Below, piece after piece: positions 44,696 to 52,877 of a DNA stretch of 52,877 nucleotides. Each line of letters opens with the position of its first letter. The first letter of the stretch is position 1. Origin of the DNA: Terriglobia bacterium (GTDB lineage Bacteria > Acidobacteriota > Terriglobia > UBA7540); NCBI GenBank assembly GCA_030040995.1, contig JASHOS010000183.1, positions 1-52,877 of the forward strand, given 5' to 3'. The notes below the pieces were generated by a model, which did not search any database, had not been told where the DNA came from, and was given only the letters and a program-made list of their open reading frames with translations. The position numbers and the translations under genes are program-made.

Positions 44696-45397
44696 TCAAT
44701 CCTCGGATGGGCCGGGGCATAGGCCGAAGGAGGCGGGGAAAAGTGGAAGGTGGAAGTTCTTAACCGGCTGGAAGGTAGTGCGGTGCTCGGGGCAGGGCCC
44801 GTGGCGTTGGAGGCTGAGGAGGTGTTCCGGCGTGGCGTAGCCTTTATTCTGCCCCAGGTTGTATTGAGGATACCGCCGGTCCAATTTGCGCATGTAAGTG
44901 TCGCGCGCAACTTTGGCCAATATCGAGGCGGCGGCGATCGAGACAGAGCGAGCGTCGCCGTGGATCAGCGCGCGATGAGGTGCAAGCAGACGGCACCCTC
45001 GCACCCCGGGAGGCAAGGGCATGGCATCGGTGAGGATGAAGTGAGGAGACGGCATCAGGGCACGAAGGGCTCGAATCATGGCGCGGCGTGAGGCCTGGTA
45101 GACGTTCAGCTCGTCCACCTCTTTGGCCGTGATGGCAATCACCTTGAAGCTGATCGCCTTGGCGCGAATCTCGGCGTCCAGCTCCACCCGAACGTCCGGC
45201 TTGAGTTTTTTTGAGTCATTGACGCCCGCAATCGGCTTTGCAGGATCCAGAATGACGGCTGCCGCGTACAGAGGGCCCAGGAGCGATCCCCTGCCTGCCT
45301 CATCACAGCCCGCAACGCATGCATAACCGCGGCTGTACGCGTGCATCTCGAGCCGCCAAGTGCATTCGAGGTCTTCAGGCTCTCTGAGGCGCGGCAT
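44696..45397 (-). CDS. rnhB: Ribonuclease HII
   Basis: A 233-residue enzyme that removes ribonucleotides from DNA. The DEAGRG motif is at residues 32-37 (GCDEAGRGSLLGPLYAA), Asp124 is in LTDAMP, and VSIAAASILAKVARD and YNLGQNKGYATPEHL are typical. The active-site acidic residues are intact. The C-terminal ~20 residues are Pro/Gly-rich and extra. The ATG lies six bases after the rplS stop, so it is in the ribosomal-protein operon, the usual place in many bacteria. Confidence 0.94.
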   Translation of the reverse strand: MPRLREPEDLECTWRLEMHAYSRGYACVAGCDEAGRGSLLGPLYAAAVILDPAKPIAGVNDSKKLKPDVRVELDAEIRAKAISFKVIAITAKEVDELNVYQASRRAMIRALRALMPSPHFILTDAMPLPPGVRGCRLLAPHRALIHGDARSVSIAAASILAKVARDTYMRKLDRRYPQYNLGQNKGYATPEHLLSLQRHGPCPEHRTTFQPVKNFHLPLFPASFGLCPGPSED

Positions 45398-45403
45398 CAG
45401 GCC

Positions 45404-45754
45404 TCACCGTTCCCGCGTTGATTTGCGGATGCGCGCCTTGCGTCCCTTTAATTGGCGCAGATAGTAGAGCTTTGCACGGCGCACCCGGCCGGTGCGCGTG
45501 ACATCGATCTTCTCAATGACGGGCGAATGAAGCGGAAAGATGCGCTCGACTCCTTGTCCAAACGATATCTTTCGGACCGTAAACGTGGCATTGAGCCCGC
45601 CGCGTCGAACGCGGATGACCGTTCCTTCGAACGCCTGCACCCTTTCTTTATCGCCCTCTTTGATCTTAACGTGCACCCGCACCGTATCCCCGGCGCGGAA
45701 CGCGGGCAAGTCCTTCTTCATCTGTTCTTGCTCAATCTTCTCGATCAGGGACAT
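45404..45754 (-). CDS. rplS: Ribosomal protein L19
   Basis: A 116-residue large-subunit protein at the interface with the small subunit. The family's sequence is clear from start to end: [57 protein letters not shown] and [18 protein letters not shown]. It starts three bases after the trmD stop and ends six bases before rnhB. Confidence 0.98.
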   Translation of the reverse strand: MSLIEKIEQEQMKKDLPAFRAGDTVRVHVKIKEGDKERVQAFEGTVIRVRRGGLNATFTVRKISFGQGVERIFPLHSPVIEKIDVTRTGRVRRAKLYYLRQLKGRKARIRKSTRER

Positions 45755-45757
45755 CGT

Positions 45758-46489
45758 TTATGCCTCCTTAGGTAAGCGCTCGATCAAATCGGGCCGGTTC
45801 TTATACGTCTTGGCGAGCGCCTGCTGGGCGCGCCACTCGCGAATCTGCTGATGATTGCCGGAAAGCAGTACCTCCGGTGCCTTCCAGCCACGGAATTCCG
45901 CCGGCCGCGTATATTGCGGAAAATCCAGCAGACCAGCGGCCTCGCCACCCCCTGGTGATGCAGCCGCCATGGCAAATGAATCCGAGATTGCGGATTGCTG
46001 GTTGCCAAGCACGCCGGGAAGCAGGCGGGCGACGGCTTCCATTATAACGGCCGCAGCCAATTCGCCGCCGCTTAGAACATAATCTCCAATCGAGATTTCA
46101 TCCGTGGCCAGGTGTGCAGCCACTCGTTCGTCCACTCCTTCGTAGCGCCCACAAATCAGAATCAGCCCGGGCTCGCGGCTGAGTTGCTCGACCCTGCGCT
46201 GGTTCAGTACCTGGCCTTGAGGCGTAAGCAGAACGACGCGGCTGCGCCTTCCGGACTGCTGAGCCTGGATTGACTCCACGGCACGGAATAGGGGCTCCGG
46301 CTTGAAGACCATTCCCGGCCCGCCTCCGAACGGACGGTCGTCGACCGACCGGTGCGTATCCTCGGCGAAATCCCGTAAATCATGCAGCCGAATGGAGACG
46401 TAAGAGCCGCCGATCGCTCGTTTGAGCAGACCGTGCTCCAGAATGCCGCAGAAGAATTCCGGAAATATGGTGATAACGTCGAAAATCAT
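45758..46489 (-). CDS. trmD: tRNA (guanine-37-N1) methyltransferase
   Basis: A 243-residue SPOUT methyltransferase that makes m1G37 in tRNA anticodon loops to prevent frameshifting. IFPEFF is at the start, and [19 protein letters not shown] is TrmD-specific. [13 protein letters not shown] and [14 protein letters not shown] form the trefoil knot that binds S-adenosylmethionine. The length is standard. It overlaps the end of rimM by four bases. About 15 residues in the loop after LLPGVLGNQ ([13 protein letters not shown]) look unusual but in-family. Confidence 0.97.
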   Translation of the reverse strand: MIFDVITIFPEFFCGILEHGLLKRAIGGSYVSIRLHDLRDFAEDTHRSVDDRPFGGGPGMVFKPEPLFRAVESIQAQQSGRRSRVVLLTPQGQVLNQRRVEQLSREPGLILICGRYEGVDERVAAHLATDEISIGDYVLSGGELAAAVIMEAVARLLPGVLGNQQSAISDSFAMAAASPGGGEAAGLLDFPQYTRPAEFRGWKAPEVLLSGNHQQIREWRAQQALAKTYKNRPDLIERLPKEA

Positions 46490-47043
46490 AGCCGGCGGCG
46501 CGGTATAGCGTCATTCAAGGCCAGCAAGTCCCGAGGAGGGTCAATCACAATTTTCTTGGCTTGAATATCAATATGCTTGCAAATCTCCTGTGCGAGCGGA
46601 ATGAGGACTTCACCCTGGTTTGGCCGCTCGACATGCAGGAGAGCCGCGCCCCCTGTCGGTTCGACCTCCGTCACGATTCCGACTTCAGCAGAAAGTTCGG
46701 GCCAGTTCTCCACCACCCGGCAGCCAACCAGATCGGGCCAATAGTACGAATTTTCGGGCAGCGCGGCCTTCTCCCCGGATGCAATCAGCACGTGCCGGCC
46801 CCGCAAACGCTCCGCGTCCTGAATGGAATCCACGCCCGCGAACTTCAGAACCATTCGCCCCTTATGTTTCCAGGCATTCTCCATCATCACGGGCGAGGGA
46901 GCTTGGTCTGGATTTTCAAGGTAGAAGCGGGCGGGCGCGCAGAACCGCCCTGGAAAATCCGTCATCACTTCGGCGGCCACTTCACCGCGGCGGCCTTGGG
47001 GCCGGACGATACGCGCGATCGCCAGAAACGCTGCTTTACTCAA
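46486..47043 (-). CDS. rimM: 16S rRNA processing protein
   Basis: A 185-residue assembly factor for the head of the 30S subunit. The N-terminal beta-barrel domain begins [29 protein letters not shown] and includes [26 protein letters not shown], the RimM hinge region. The C-terminal PRC-barrel follows ([42 protein letters not shown]). The TTG start overlaps the khpA stop, and the gene overlaps trmD, so it is tightly coupled on both sides. Confidence 0.94.
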   Translation of the reverse strand: MSKAAFLAIARIVRPQGRRGEVAAEVMTDFPGRFCAPARFYLENPDQAPSPVMMENAWKHKGRMVLKFAGVDSIQDAERLRGRHVLIASGEKAALPENSYYWPDLVGCRVVENWPELSAEVGIVTEVEPTGGAALLHVERPNQGEVLIPLAQEICKHIDIQAKKIVIDPPRDLLALNDAIPRRRL

Positions 47044-47266
47044 GAATCTCCAGTGTAAAGCGCTTCTTAAGCTTCATGCCCGCGGCGCCCAGGATGGTCC
47101 GGATCGAACGAGCCGTTCGGCCCTGCTTTCCGATCACCTTACCCAGGTCAGTGGGATGAACCTTAAGCTCAAGCACCGTTACCTGCTCACCTTCGACTGT
47201 CCGGACTTGAACTGCCTCTGGATTATCTACAAGCGCCTTTGCAATAGCTTCTATCAGCTCTTTCAC
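47036..47266 (-). CDS. khpA: KH-domain RNA-binding protein
   Basis: A 76-residue type-II KH protein. The RNA-binding signature is [24 protein letters not shown], with GxxG as GKQG. It binds RNA with a broad target range and sits in its usual place between rpsP and rimM. The GTG start follows GGGAGG at five bases. It overlaps rimM by eight bases. Confidence 0.95.
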   Translation of the reverse strand: MKELIEAIAKALVDNPEAVQVRTVEGEQVTVLELKVHPTDLGKVIGKQGRTARSIRTILGAAGMKLKKRFTLEILE

Positions 47267-47377
47267 GTGTCCTCCCGCATCGGGACGGTCCGGAATTGAT
47301 GAGTGTGAAAAGAGCCTGCCAGCGGACTGGCAATGAGAACCTCGTCCGACCTGCCGAAGGAGCGCCGCAGAACCGGC

Positions 47378-47629
47378 CTACGATGCAGTGTTTTCTTGCG
47401 GCGTCCTTTTGAGCAGGCTCTCCACTGTTTCTGAGAGTTGGGCGCCCACTCCGAGCCAGTAAGTGATGCGCGGGCGGTTCAGGACCACCTGGGGTGGTTC
47501 GTGACGAGGGTTATAAGAACCCACAATTTCGACAAAACGCCCGTTGCGCGCTTTTGCCGATTCAATCACTACCACTCGATAACTGGCCTTCTTCTTGGCT
47601 CCAGCCCTGGCTAAACGTATTTTTAACAA
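47378..47629 (-). CDS. rpsP: Ribosomal protein S16
   Basis: An 83-residue small-subunit protein. KIRLARAGAKKKASYRVVVIESAKARNGRFVEIVGSYNP is the hallmark, followed by VVLNRPRITYWLGVGAQLSETVESLL. The TTG start has AAAGGA upstream. It lies 103 bases after ffh and 111 bases before khpA, in the conserved operon. Confidence 0.98.
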   Translation of the reverse strand: MLKIRLARAGAKKKASYRVVVIESAKARNGRFVEIVGSYNPRHEPPQVVLNRPRITYWLGVGAQLSETVESLLKRTPQENTAS

Positions 47630-47732
47630 TGGGTTTCCTTTTTCTCCGTTTCTATAGATTTTTGGATGCTGGAGGGAAGGGGAAAGCAGCCCGCCGCAAC
47701 CGGTTCAGTGCAAAATTCTGGCCTTCCAGGCA

Positions 47733-49094
47733 TCACGATTTCGCCTGGGTCAAATTGGATGGAAGATTGAGCTTGCCGAGTTGGCGGCCCAAAAAGCTCT
47801 GGCTCATTGACCTCATCATCTTGCGGGCCTGCACGTACTGCTTCAGCAATTGGTTCACCTGTTGTACCGTGGTGCCGCTGCCGCGCGCAATCCGTTTTCT
47901 CCTGCGCCCGTTGATGATTTCGTGATTCTGCCGCTCCTGAGGAGTCATCGAGTTAATGATGGCATCGAGGTATACCAATTCTTTCTCGTGTGCGTCGGCG
48001 TTAACATTCTTCAGGTTCTTAAGCATACCCACCTTGGGCAGCATACCGAGCATCTGGTCAAGGGAGCCTATTTTACGAACCTGGCGCAACTGGTCTTGAA
48101 AGTCAGCCAGCGTAAAGGTGTTCGTCCGAAGCTTGTGGTGGACTTCCAAAGCAGCTTTCTGGTCAATTGCCGCTTCAGCTTTTTCGATGAGCGAAAGTAC
48201 GTCGCCCATTCCGAGGATACGGGAAACGATGCGGTCCGGGTAAAAGACCTCCAAGGCATCGTATTTCTCGCCCGTGCCGATGAACTTGATGGGTTGGCCA
48301 GTGATGTGATGAATAGAAAGCGCCGCTCCGCCGCGAGCGTCACCATCCATTTTGGTCAGGATAATACCGGAGGTTCCCAGGCGCTCGTGAAATTCCTGGG
48401 CGCTGCGCACCGCATCCTGTCCGATCATGGCGTCGGCAACCAGCAGAACCTCGCTGGGACGCAGCTTAAGCTGCATCTCGCTCACTTCCTGCATAAGTTG
48501 TTCGTCAATGTGGAGGCGGCCCGCCGTATCGATAATCAAGATGTCGTGGCCTCGATCGGCCGCGTCTTTCCTTGCCGCCAGCGCCAATTCGATGGGCGAC
48601 GTAATACCTTCCCCGGCGAAGCACGGCACCTCAATCTGCTTGGCGATAATCGCCAGTTGTTCGCGTGCCGCCGGCCGCTGGACGTCGGTTGAAACCAGCA
48701 TAGGCCGCCGTTTCTTCCGGGAGAGCCAAAGCGCTAGCTTGCCGGAAGTGGTTGTCTTGCCCGAGCCCTGCAGACCGACCATGAGGAAAATCGTGGGGTA
48801 ATCCTTCGAGTAGGTCAGCAATGACTCTTTGCGGCCTAAAATCTCCACCAGCTCGTCCCGGACAATTCGAACAATTTCTTGAGCTGGCGTGAGGCTCGAC
48901 CGCACCTGCTCGTTAAGTGCCTTAACGCGAACGCGGTCCAGCAACTCTTTAGCGACCTTGAAGTTAACGTCAGCTTCAAGCAACGCAAGCCGCACCTCGC
49001 GAAGCGTTTCGTCGACCGATTCCTCGGTTAAGACGGTCTGCAGGCGGAGACTCTTGAAGACGTTTTGAAACTTATCCTGAAGGGAATCAAACAT
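47733..49094 (-). CDS. ffh: Signal recognition particle GTPase
   Basis: A 453-residue Ffh, the protein half of the signal recognition particle, which directs membrane proteins to FtsY and SecYEG. The N domain begins MFDSLQDKFQNVFKSLR. The GTPase has G1 GLQGSGKTTTSGKLA, DVQRPAAREQL, IDTAGR and TKMDGDARGGAAL. The M domain carries the Met-rich groove and the RNA-binding motif RRKRIARGSGTTVQQVNQLLKQY. The ATG at 49094 is the family start; a longer frame adds 17 foreign residues. It is the first gene of the ffh-rpsP-khpA-rimM-trmD-rplS-rnhB block. A consensus promoter and a terminator-like hairpin lie directly upstream. Confidence 0.97.
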   Translation of the reverse strand: MFDSLQDKFQNVFKSLRLQTVLTEESVDETLREVRLALLEADVNFKVAKELLDRVRVKALNEQVRSSLTPAQEIVRIVRDELVEILGRKESLLTYSKDYPTIFLMVGLQGSGKTTTSGKLALWLSRKKRRPMLVSTDVQRPAAREQLAIIAKQIEVPCFAGEGITSPIELALAARKDAADRGHDILIIDTAGRLHIDEQLMQEVSEMQLKLRPSEVLLVADAMIGQDAVRSAQEFHERLGTSGIILTKMDGDARGGAALSIHHITGQPIKFIGTGEKYDALEVFYPDRIVSRILGMGDVLSLIEKAEAAIDQKAALEVHHKLRTNTFTLADFQDQLRQVRKIGSLDQMLGMLPKVGMLKNLKNVNADAHEKELVYLDAIINSMTPQERQNHEIINGRRRKRIARGSGTTVQQVNQLLKQYVQARKMMRSMSQSFLGRQLGKLNLPSNLTQAKS

Positions 49095-49108
49095 GGAGCT
49101 CTTAAGGC

Positions 49109-49140
49109 AAAAAGATGCCCCCGGCGAGAATCCAGGGGGC
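49109..49140 (-). terminator. Terminator-like leader hairpin before ffh (possible attenuator)
   Basis: On the minus strand, GCCCCCTGG pairs with CCGGGGGC (one bulge), followed by ATCTTTTTG, ending 15 bases before the ffh start. It lies inside the leader transcribed from the promoter at 49155-49183. Its shape is that of an intrinsic terminator. Confidence 0.6.
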
Positions 49141-49154
49141 GCCACCTCATTGTC

Positions 49155-49183
49155 ATTCTATTTTCCACCCTCCCATAAGTCAA
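49155..49183 (-). promoter_or_regulatory. Sigma-70-type promoter for the ffh operon
   Basis: On the minus strand TTGACT (49183-49178), an exact 17-base spacer, and TAGAAT (49160-49155). Transcription would start near 49148 and give a leader of ~55 bases before ffh. It is the best match to the housekeeping consensus seen in the window. Confidence 0.7.
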
Positions 49184-49211
49184 TTAAGCGCCCGACGATG
49201 AGAGCAGATCA

Positions 49212-49238
49212 GAACTCGGTTCCCGGTTCTCGGGACCT
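49212..49238. repeat. Short heptanucleotide tract
   Basis: Units GAACTCG, GTTCCCG, GTTCTCG and GGACCTG with seven-base period, upstream of the ffh promoter. Confidence 0.45.
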
Positions 49239-49256
49239 GTGGCCGCGAACCGCCCC

Positions 49257-49405
49257 CAATCGGTCGATAAGACCGACCGAACGTGTCGTGGCCAACCAGC
49301 CACGTGCCCGTGGTCCTGCTCCGGATCGATCCTTGGGGTAGGCAGCATAGGGGAACGGCAAGCCCGTCCCCCTACATCACCGTCGGTTATCGATAGATTA
49401 GGGTT
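49257..49405 (+). repeat. Structured repeat family C, copy 2
   Basis: It shares AATCGGTCGATAAGACCGAC with copy 1 at 39480, then GTGGC-CAACCA-GCCAC where copy 1 has ATGGC-CGACCA-GCCAT, so the stem is kept by a double change. About 45 bases of copy 1's middle are absent. Confidence 0.75.
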
Positions 49406-49461
49406 GCTCGTCTGGCCTTGACGCTACACAATAAAATGTGTAGCATGATGAGTGATCGACG

Positions 49462-49668
49462 ATGCCGACTAACCTTGATCTTGATGATCGCCTGATTGCA
49501 GAGGCCCAGAAGTTAGGCCGTCACCGCACAAAAAAGGAGACCGTGACCGCGGCGCTCAGCGAATACATTCAGCGTCGAAGGCAGCAGGCGATTCTCTCGC
49601 TCTTTGGAACGGTTGAGTATGAGCCGCGCTACAGCTACAAGCGCGAGCGCCGCGAGAAACGAGCGTGA
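49462..49668 (+). CDS. vapB: VapB-type antitoxin
   Basis: A 68-residue ribbon-helix-helix antitoxin (MPTNLDLDDRLIAEAQKLGRH, then RTKKETVTAALSEYIQRRRQ) with a C-terminal toxin-binding tail rich in Arg and Tyr. It should bind VapC and repress the operon. It overlaps vapC by four bases. The context fits a VapBC module. Confidence 0.9.
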   Translation: MPTNLDLDDRLIAEAQKLGRHRTKKETVTAALSEYIQRRRQQAILSLFGTVEYEPRYSYKRERREKRA

Positions 49669-50090
49669 ACACGCTGGTTGACACTTCCGTGTGGTCGCTC
49701 GCACTGCGCCGGCAGTCGGGGGATCTGAGCGCCACCGAGCGGCCCATCGCCAGTGAGCTGGCCGAGCTCATTCAAGAGGGTCGCGCCCGCATCATTGGTC
49801 TGGTGCGCCAGGAATTGCTGTCCGGCATCAAAGCTCCGGCACAGTACGAAAAACTTCGCTCCACGCTTCGCGCCTTCCCCGATGAGCCTATCGAGACCGC
49901 AGACTATGAAGCGGCCGCCAAAGCAAGCAACGATTGCCGGTCAAAAGGAATTGTGGTTTCTATCGTCGATATCCTGATCTGCGAAGTTGCTCTTGCCCGC
50001 CGATGGTCCATATTTACTACCGATCCGGATTTCAGGGGTTATGCGATGGTCCTTCCGATCGAGCTCCACGCGCCACGCAGCCGGGAATGA
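49665..50090 (+). CDS. vapC: VapC-type PIN-domain ribonuclease toxin
   Basis: A 141-residue PIN-domain RNase, the toxin of the pair. The metal-binding acidic residues Asp6 (LVDTSVW), Glu50 (VRQELLSG), Asp102 (SIVDILIC) and Asp120 (FTTDPDF) are all present, so it should be active. The GTG start overlaps the vapB stop. A heptanucleotide tract and then a rho-independent terminator follow. Confidence 0.92.
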   Translation: MNTLVDTSVWSLALRRQSGDLSATERPIASELAELIQEGRARIIGLVRQELLSGIKAPAQYEKLRSTLRAFPDEPIETADYEAAAKASNDCRSKGIVVSIVDILICEVALARRWSIFTTDPDFRGYAMVLPIELHAPRSRE

Positions 50091-50142
50091 GGGAAGCAGG
50101 TTTCAGGTGTCAGGCTGGGTGGAGTGCGCCATGTCTGCATTG

Positions 50143-50167
50143 CAAGATCGTAAAATCTTGTTTTTTT
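50143..50167 (+). terminator. Rho-independent terminator of vapBC
   Basis: CAAGAT (50143-50148), a six-base loop, ATCTTG (50155-50160), then seven T. It lies 53 bases after vapC. It is also the leading module of family A copy 5, as at 26673. Confidence 0.75.
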
Positions 50168-50184
50168 GGCAGGGTTTTTCAGCG

Positions 50185-50304
50185 ACCCCCTCATCCGGCC
50201 CGCGCCGGCTGGAGAAAGCGCCGGCCGCGGTCCACCCTCTCCCGAGGGAGAGGGCAGCGTATCTATAACTTTGGCTGCGGCCGCAAGGCCGCGCTGTGCC
50301 ACCC
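50185..50304 (+). repeat. Composite hairpin repeat, family A copy 5
   Basis: CCCCCTCATCCGG start, GCCGGCTGG block, perfect CCCTCTCCC/GGGAGAGGG hairpin and GCGGCCGCAAGGCCGCGC tail. Confidence 0.8.
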
Positions 50305-50434
50305 GGCCATTGGCGTGTCGCGGCGCGGGTTTCAGTCTGCGCGAGGGGTTTCTGCTTTCTGCCTTCTGTTTTCCGAGCCTGGTAGTTGGCCCATCACTCG
50401 TCACTCGACACTACTTTGTTGTACGATTCGGAAG

Positions 50435-51324
<890 letters not shown>

Positions 51325-51325
<1 letters not shown>

Positions 51326-51343
51326 GTTTCAGGTTTCAGCCTG
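51325..51343. repeat. Heptanucleotide tract after aguB
   Basis: AGGTTTC, AGGTTTC and AGCCTG directly after the stop codon, again with a seven-base period. Confidence 0.5.
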
Positions 51344-51380
51344 TCATGTCGCTTCGCGACACCCACGAAGCATGAAAAGA

Positions 51381-51502
51381 ACCCTCTCCCCCGTTGGGGG
51401 AGAGGGTGGCGCGCAGCGCCGGGCCTGCGCCCACCGAAGGTCGCTTACGCTCCAGAACTTCAGCGACGGAGCGGCTTCTGCCCGCAGGCGGGTGAGGGGG
51501 TC
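51381..51502 (-). repeat. Composite hairpin repeat, family A copy 6 (inverted)
   Basis: On the plus strand it opens with the hairpin CCCTCTCCCCC-GTT-GGGGGAGAGGG (perfect 11 bp). The ACCTTCGGTGGGCGC and CTGGAGCGTAAGCG blocks then follow in reverse, ending at GGGTGAGGGGG. Confidence 0.85.
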
Positions 51503-51585
51503 CCGGCCGAACTTTTCGGAACAGGTTCCAAGTCTCAGTGAACCGAGCGCCTGGCCCTTGGCCTCCGGCGCGTAACACCTCATTT

Positions 51586-52566
51586 ATGCGAGTGCTGGTT
51601 ACAGGCGGAGCAGGGTACATTGGCAGCCATACGGCGAAGGCGCTGGCGCTCGCCGGATATGACCCGGTGGTGCTGGATGACTTCAGCTCCGGCCATCGCT
51701 GGGCGGTGAAGTGGGGAACGCTTGTGGAGGGCGACCTTGCCGATCGAAAGCTGCTTCACAAGGCCTTTCATGAGACGCGCCTCGACGCGGTCATTCATTT
51801 CGCGGGCGTGATTCAGGTCGGCGAGTCGATGCGCGATCCGCAGAAATACTTTTGGAACAATACCGTAAACACTTTGACGCTCCTCGAGGCGATGCGGGCG
51901 GCAGAGGTGAAGCATATCGTGTTTTCTTCCTCCGCCGCTGTTTACGGGGATCCCGAAGTGGTCCCAATTCCCGAGGATCACCCCGCCCGCCCGGTTAGTC
52001 CTTACGGCGAGTCAAAGCACTTCGTAGAGCGCGCTTTGCGCTGGTACGGCCTCGCTTATGGTATTCGCTGGATGGCGCTTCGCTATTTTAACGCCTGCGG
52101 GGCAAGCCCGGATGGCGATCTTGGCGAAAATCATGATCCTGAGAGCCATCTGATTCCCCTCGTGATTGCGGCGGCGATGGGCCGCAGGCCGTCGGTCGAA
52201 ATTTATGGAACCGATTACCCGACAGTCGACGGTACGGCTATTCGCGACTATATTCACGTCCTGGACCTGGCCGAAGCCCATTTGAGAGCCCTGCGCAATC
52301 TTCTGGATGGTGGGGAGAGTTACGCCCTCAACCTGGGTACCGGCGAGGGACATACGGTCCGGCAGGTGATCGATGCCGTCCGGCAGATCAGCGGCGTGAG
52401 TTCACTTCCTGTGCGCAACGCTCCCCGGCGCCAGGGGGACTCTCCGTCCCTCGTTGCCGACTCTTCGCTTGCTAAAAGGGTTCTTCAGTGGGCGCCGCAA
52501 CATTCAAGCCTTGAGGAAATTGTCCGCTCCGCCTGGCGGTGGCATAAGACGGCAGCGAGCGATTAG
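51586..52566 (+). CDS. galE: UDP-glucose 4-epimerase
   Basis: A 326-residue extended short-chain dehydrogenase that interconverts UDP-glucose and UDP-galactose. The NAD motif is VLVTGGAGYIGSHTAKAL at the start, DVIHFAG appears as AVIHFAGVIQVGESM, and the catalytic Ser and Tyr-x3-Lys are in FSSSAAVYG and SPYGESKHFVE. RYFNACGASPDGDLGENHDPESHLIP and DYIHVLDLAEAH are typical of GalE. The ATG at 51586 is the family start; no clear ribosome site is present. It supplies sugar nucleotides for surface polysaccharide and galactose use. It stands alone between repeats. Confidence 0.93.
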   Translation: MRVLVTGGAGYIGSHTAKALALAGYDPVVLDDFSSGHRWAVKWGTLVEGDLADRKLLHKAFHETRLDAVIHFAGVIQVGESMRDPQKYFWNNTVNTLTLLEAMRAAEVKHIVFSSSAAVYGDPEVVPIPEDHPARPVSPYGESKHFVERALRWYGLAYGIRWMALRYFNACGASPDGDLGENHDPESHLIPLVIAAAMGRRPSVEIYGTDYPTVDGTAIRDYIHVLDLAEAHLRALRNLLDGGESYALNLGTGEGHTVRQVIDAVRQISGVSSLPVRNAPRRQGDSPSLVADSSLAKRVLQWAPQHSSLEEIVRSAWRWHKTAASD

Positions 52567-52609
52567 TGTCCCGATGTAACGGGCGGCTTTCCTCTCTTTC
52601 TGGGGAATC

Positions 52610-52672
52610 GAGGTCAGGGACTCGGGCTTCGGTTTTCCGGTCGCGGGACTCCGGATTCGGGGCTCGGGAGAG
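52610..52672. repeat. Long heptanucleotide tandem tract after galE
   Basis: About nine seven-base units (AGGTCAG, GGACTCG, GGCTTCG, GTTTTCC, GGTCGCG, GGACTCC, GGATTCG, GGGCTCG, GGAGAGA), the longest tract of this type in the window. Confidence 0.65.
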
Positions 52673-52694
52673 ACTGGCTTGGCCTTCTCACCAG

Positions 52695-52877
52695 GTTTAT
52701 CGCTGCGGTGGAAGGGGTGGGTTCAACACGCCGAAAGGGGCGGGTTGCACCCCATTAGCCCTTTCGCTCGCGCCCCGAGAAACCCGGACTAAAGGACTGT
52801 AGCGGCGGGTTCATCCCGCCACGCAAAATGGCGGCATAATGCCACCTCTACGCACCCGAAACTGAGACCTTACGCTA
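52695..52877 (-). repeat. 180-bp repeat containing a REPIN, inverted copy 2
   Basis: The reverse complement of 10440-10625, with nearly complete identity over the first ~80 bases from the TAGCGTAAGG end. It includes a GTAG-type doublet at 52798-52851, and lacks the ~18 bases that complete the outer inverted repeat of the other copy. It may continue past the window. Confidence 0.8.

Larger units (their letters stand above)
49095..49461. other. Divergent intergenic region ffh/vapB
   Basis: It holds, from left to right, the ffh leader hairpin and promoter, a short heptanucleotide tract (49212-49238), and structured repeat C copy 2 (49257-49405). The vapBC promoter probably lies in the last 60 bases. 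Confidence 0.6.
50091..50434. other. Repeat-filled intergenic region
   Basis: After vapC come a heptanucleotide tract (50097-50117: CAGGTTT, CAGGTGT, CAGGCTG), a terminator, family A copy 5, and further seven-base tracts at 50338-50366 and 50388-50411 before aguB. No gene. Confidence 0.6.
52567..52877. other. Intergenic end of the window with repeats
   Basis: Heptanucleotide tracts at 52610-52672, then the inverted copy of the 180-bp repeat to the window edge. No gene seen. Confidence 0.6.

Noticed and set aside
49095-49257. SRP RNA gene next to ffh
   Set aside because: The conserved SRP RNA tetraloop and GUCAGG-type motif are absent on both strands.
49934-50434. In-frame extension of aguB upstream to 49934
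   Set aside because: It would read through vapC in another frame and a terminator; the family start is at 50435.

Overview
The window looks like a chromosomal stretch of a GC-rich, diderm, heterotrophic bacterium, most likely an acidobacterium. No marker here is decisive alone. The pointers are hopanoid genes (hpnH, hpnA), menaquinone made by the futalosine route (mqnE), a PEP-CTERM surface protein, a large BamA/TamB outer-membrane pair, a remnant of the duplicated-permease family that is abundant in acidobacteria, and intergenic DNA packed with repeats. No rRNA, tRNA, CRISPR array, prophage or complete insertion sequence was seen.

Layout: 1-1260 (-) carries a partial sugar permease of the DMT superfamily with a coupled 33-residue membrane peptide. 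1619-5008 (+) is a Tat-type exported GH38 alpha-mannosidase. 5325-6002 (-) is a PEP-CTERM protein. 6514-9780 (+) is an exported S1/P1 nuclease followed by araB and araD. 10635-12591 (-) holds a BBE-type flavin oxidase and a small unknown protein. 13181-15698 (+) is an NtrB/NtrC-like pair. 15894-18543 (-) holds an exported unknown protein and a radical SAM enzyme with a 49-residue basic ORF behind it. 18895-22419 (-) is an hpnH-hpnA-mmsA operon. 22612-29997 (-) is tamB and a 1006-residue BamA-like protein, and 30291-31256 (-) is a YihY/BrkB protein. 31440-32667 has higBA, a permease fragment and an orphan antitoxin. 32678-37820 has a UDP-sugar dehydrogenase, glcD-glcE and a lone receiver. 38211-41646 has mqnE, a small unknown protein and an old-yellow-enzyme-like oxidoreductase. 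42233-49094 (-) is a conserved ffh-rpsP-khpA-rimM-trmD-rplS-rnhB block ending in a copper-type P1B ATPase. 49462-52566 (+) holds vapBC, aguB and galE.

The protein content is ordinary: carbohydrate breakdown and pentose use, envelope biogenesis, glycolate oxidation, menaquinone and translation. The intergenic DNA is unusual. It contains (i) GTAG-headed hairpin doublets of REPIN type, one flanked by a 15-bp direct repeat; (ii) an 89-bp MITE-like element in two inverted copies; (iii) a composite hairpin family present at least six times, whose stems differ in compensated ways; (iv) a two-copy structured element with a compensated base pair; (v) imperfect heptanucleotide tandem tracts sitting next to stop codons; and (vi) several large palindromes. 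Together these are the best candidates here for undescribed biology. The strongest regulatory signal is a consensus promoter followed by a terminator-like hairpin just before ffh.
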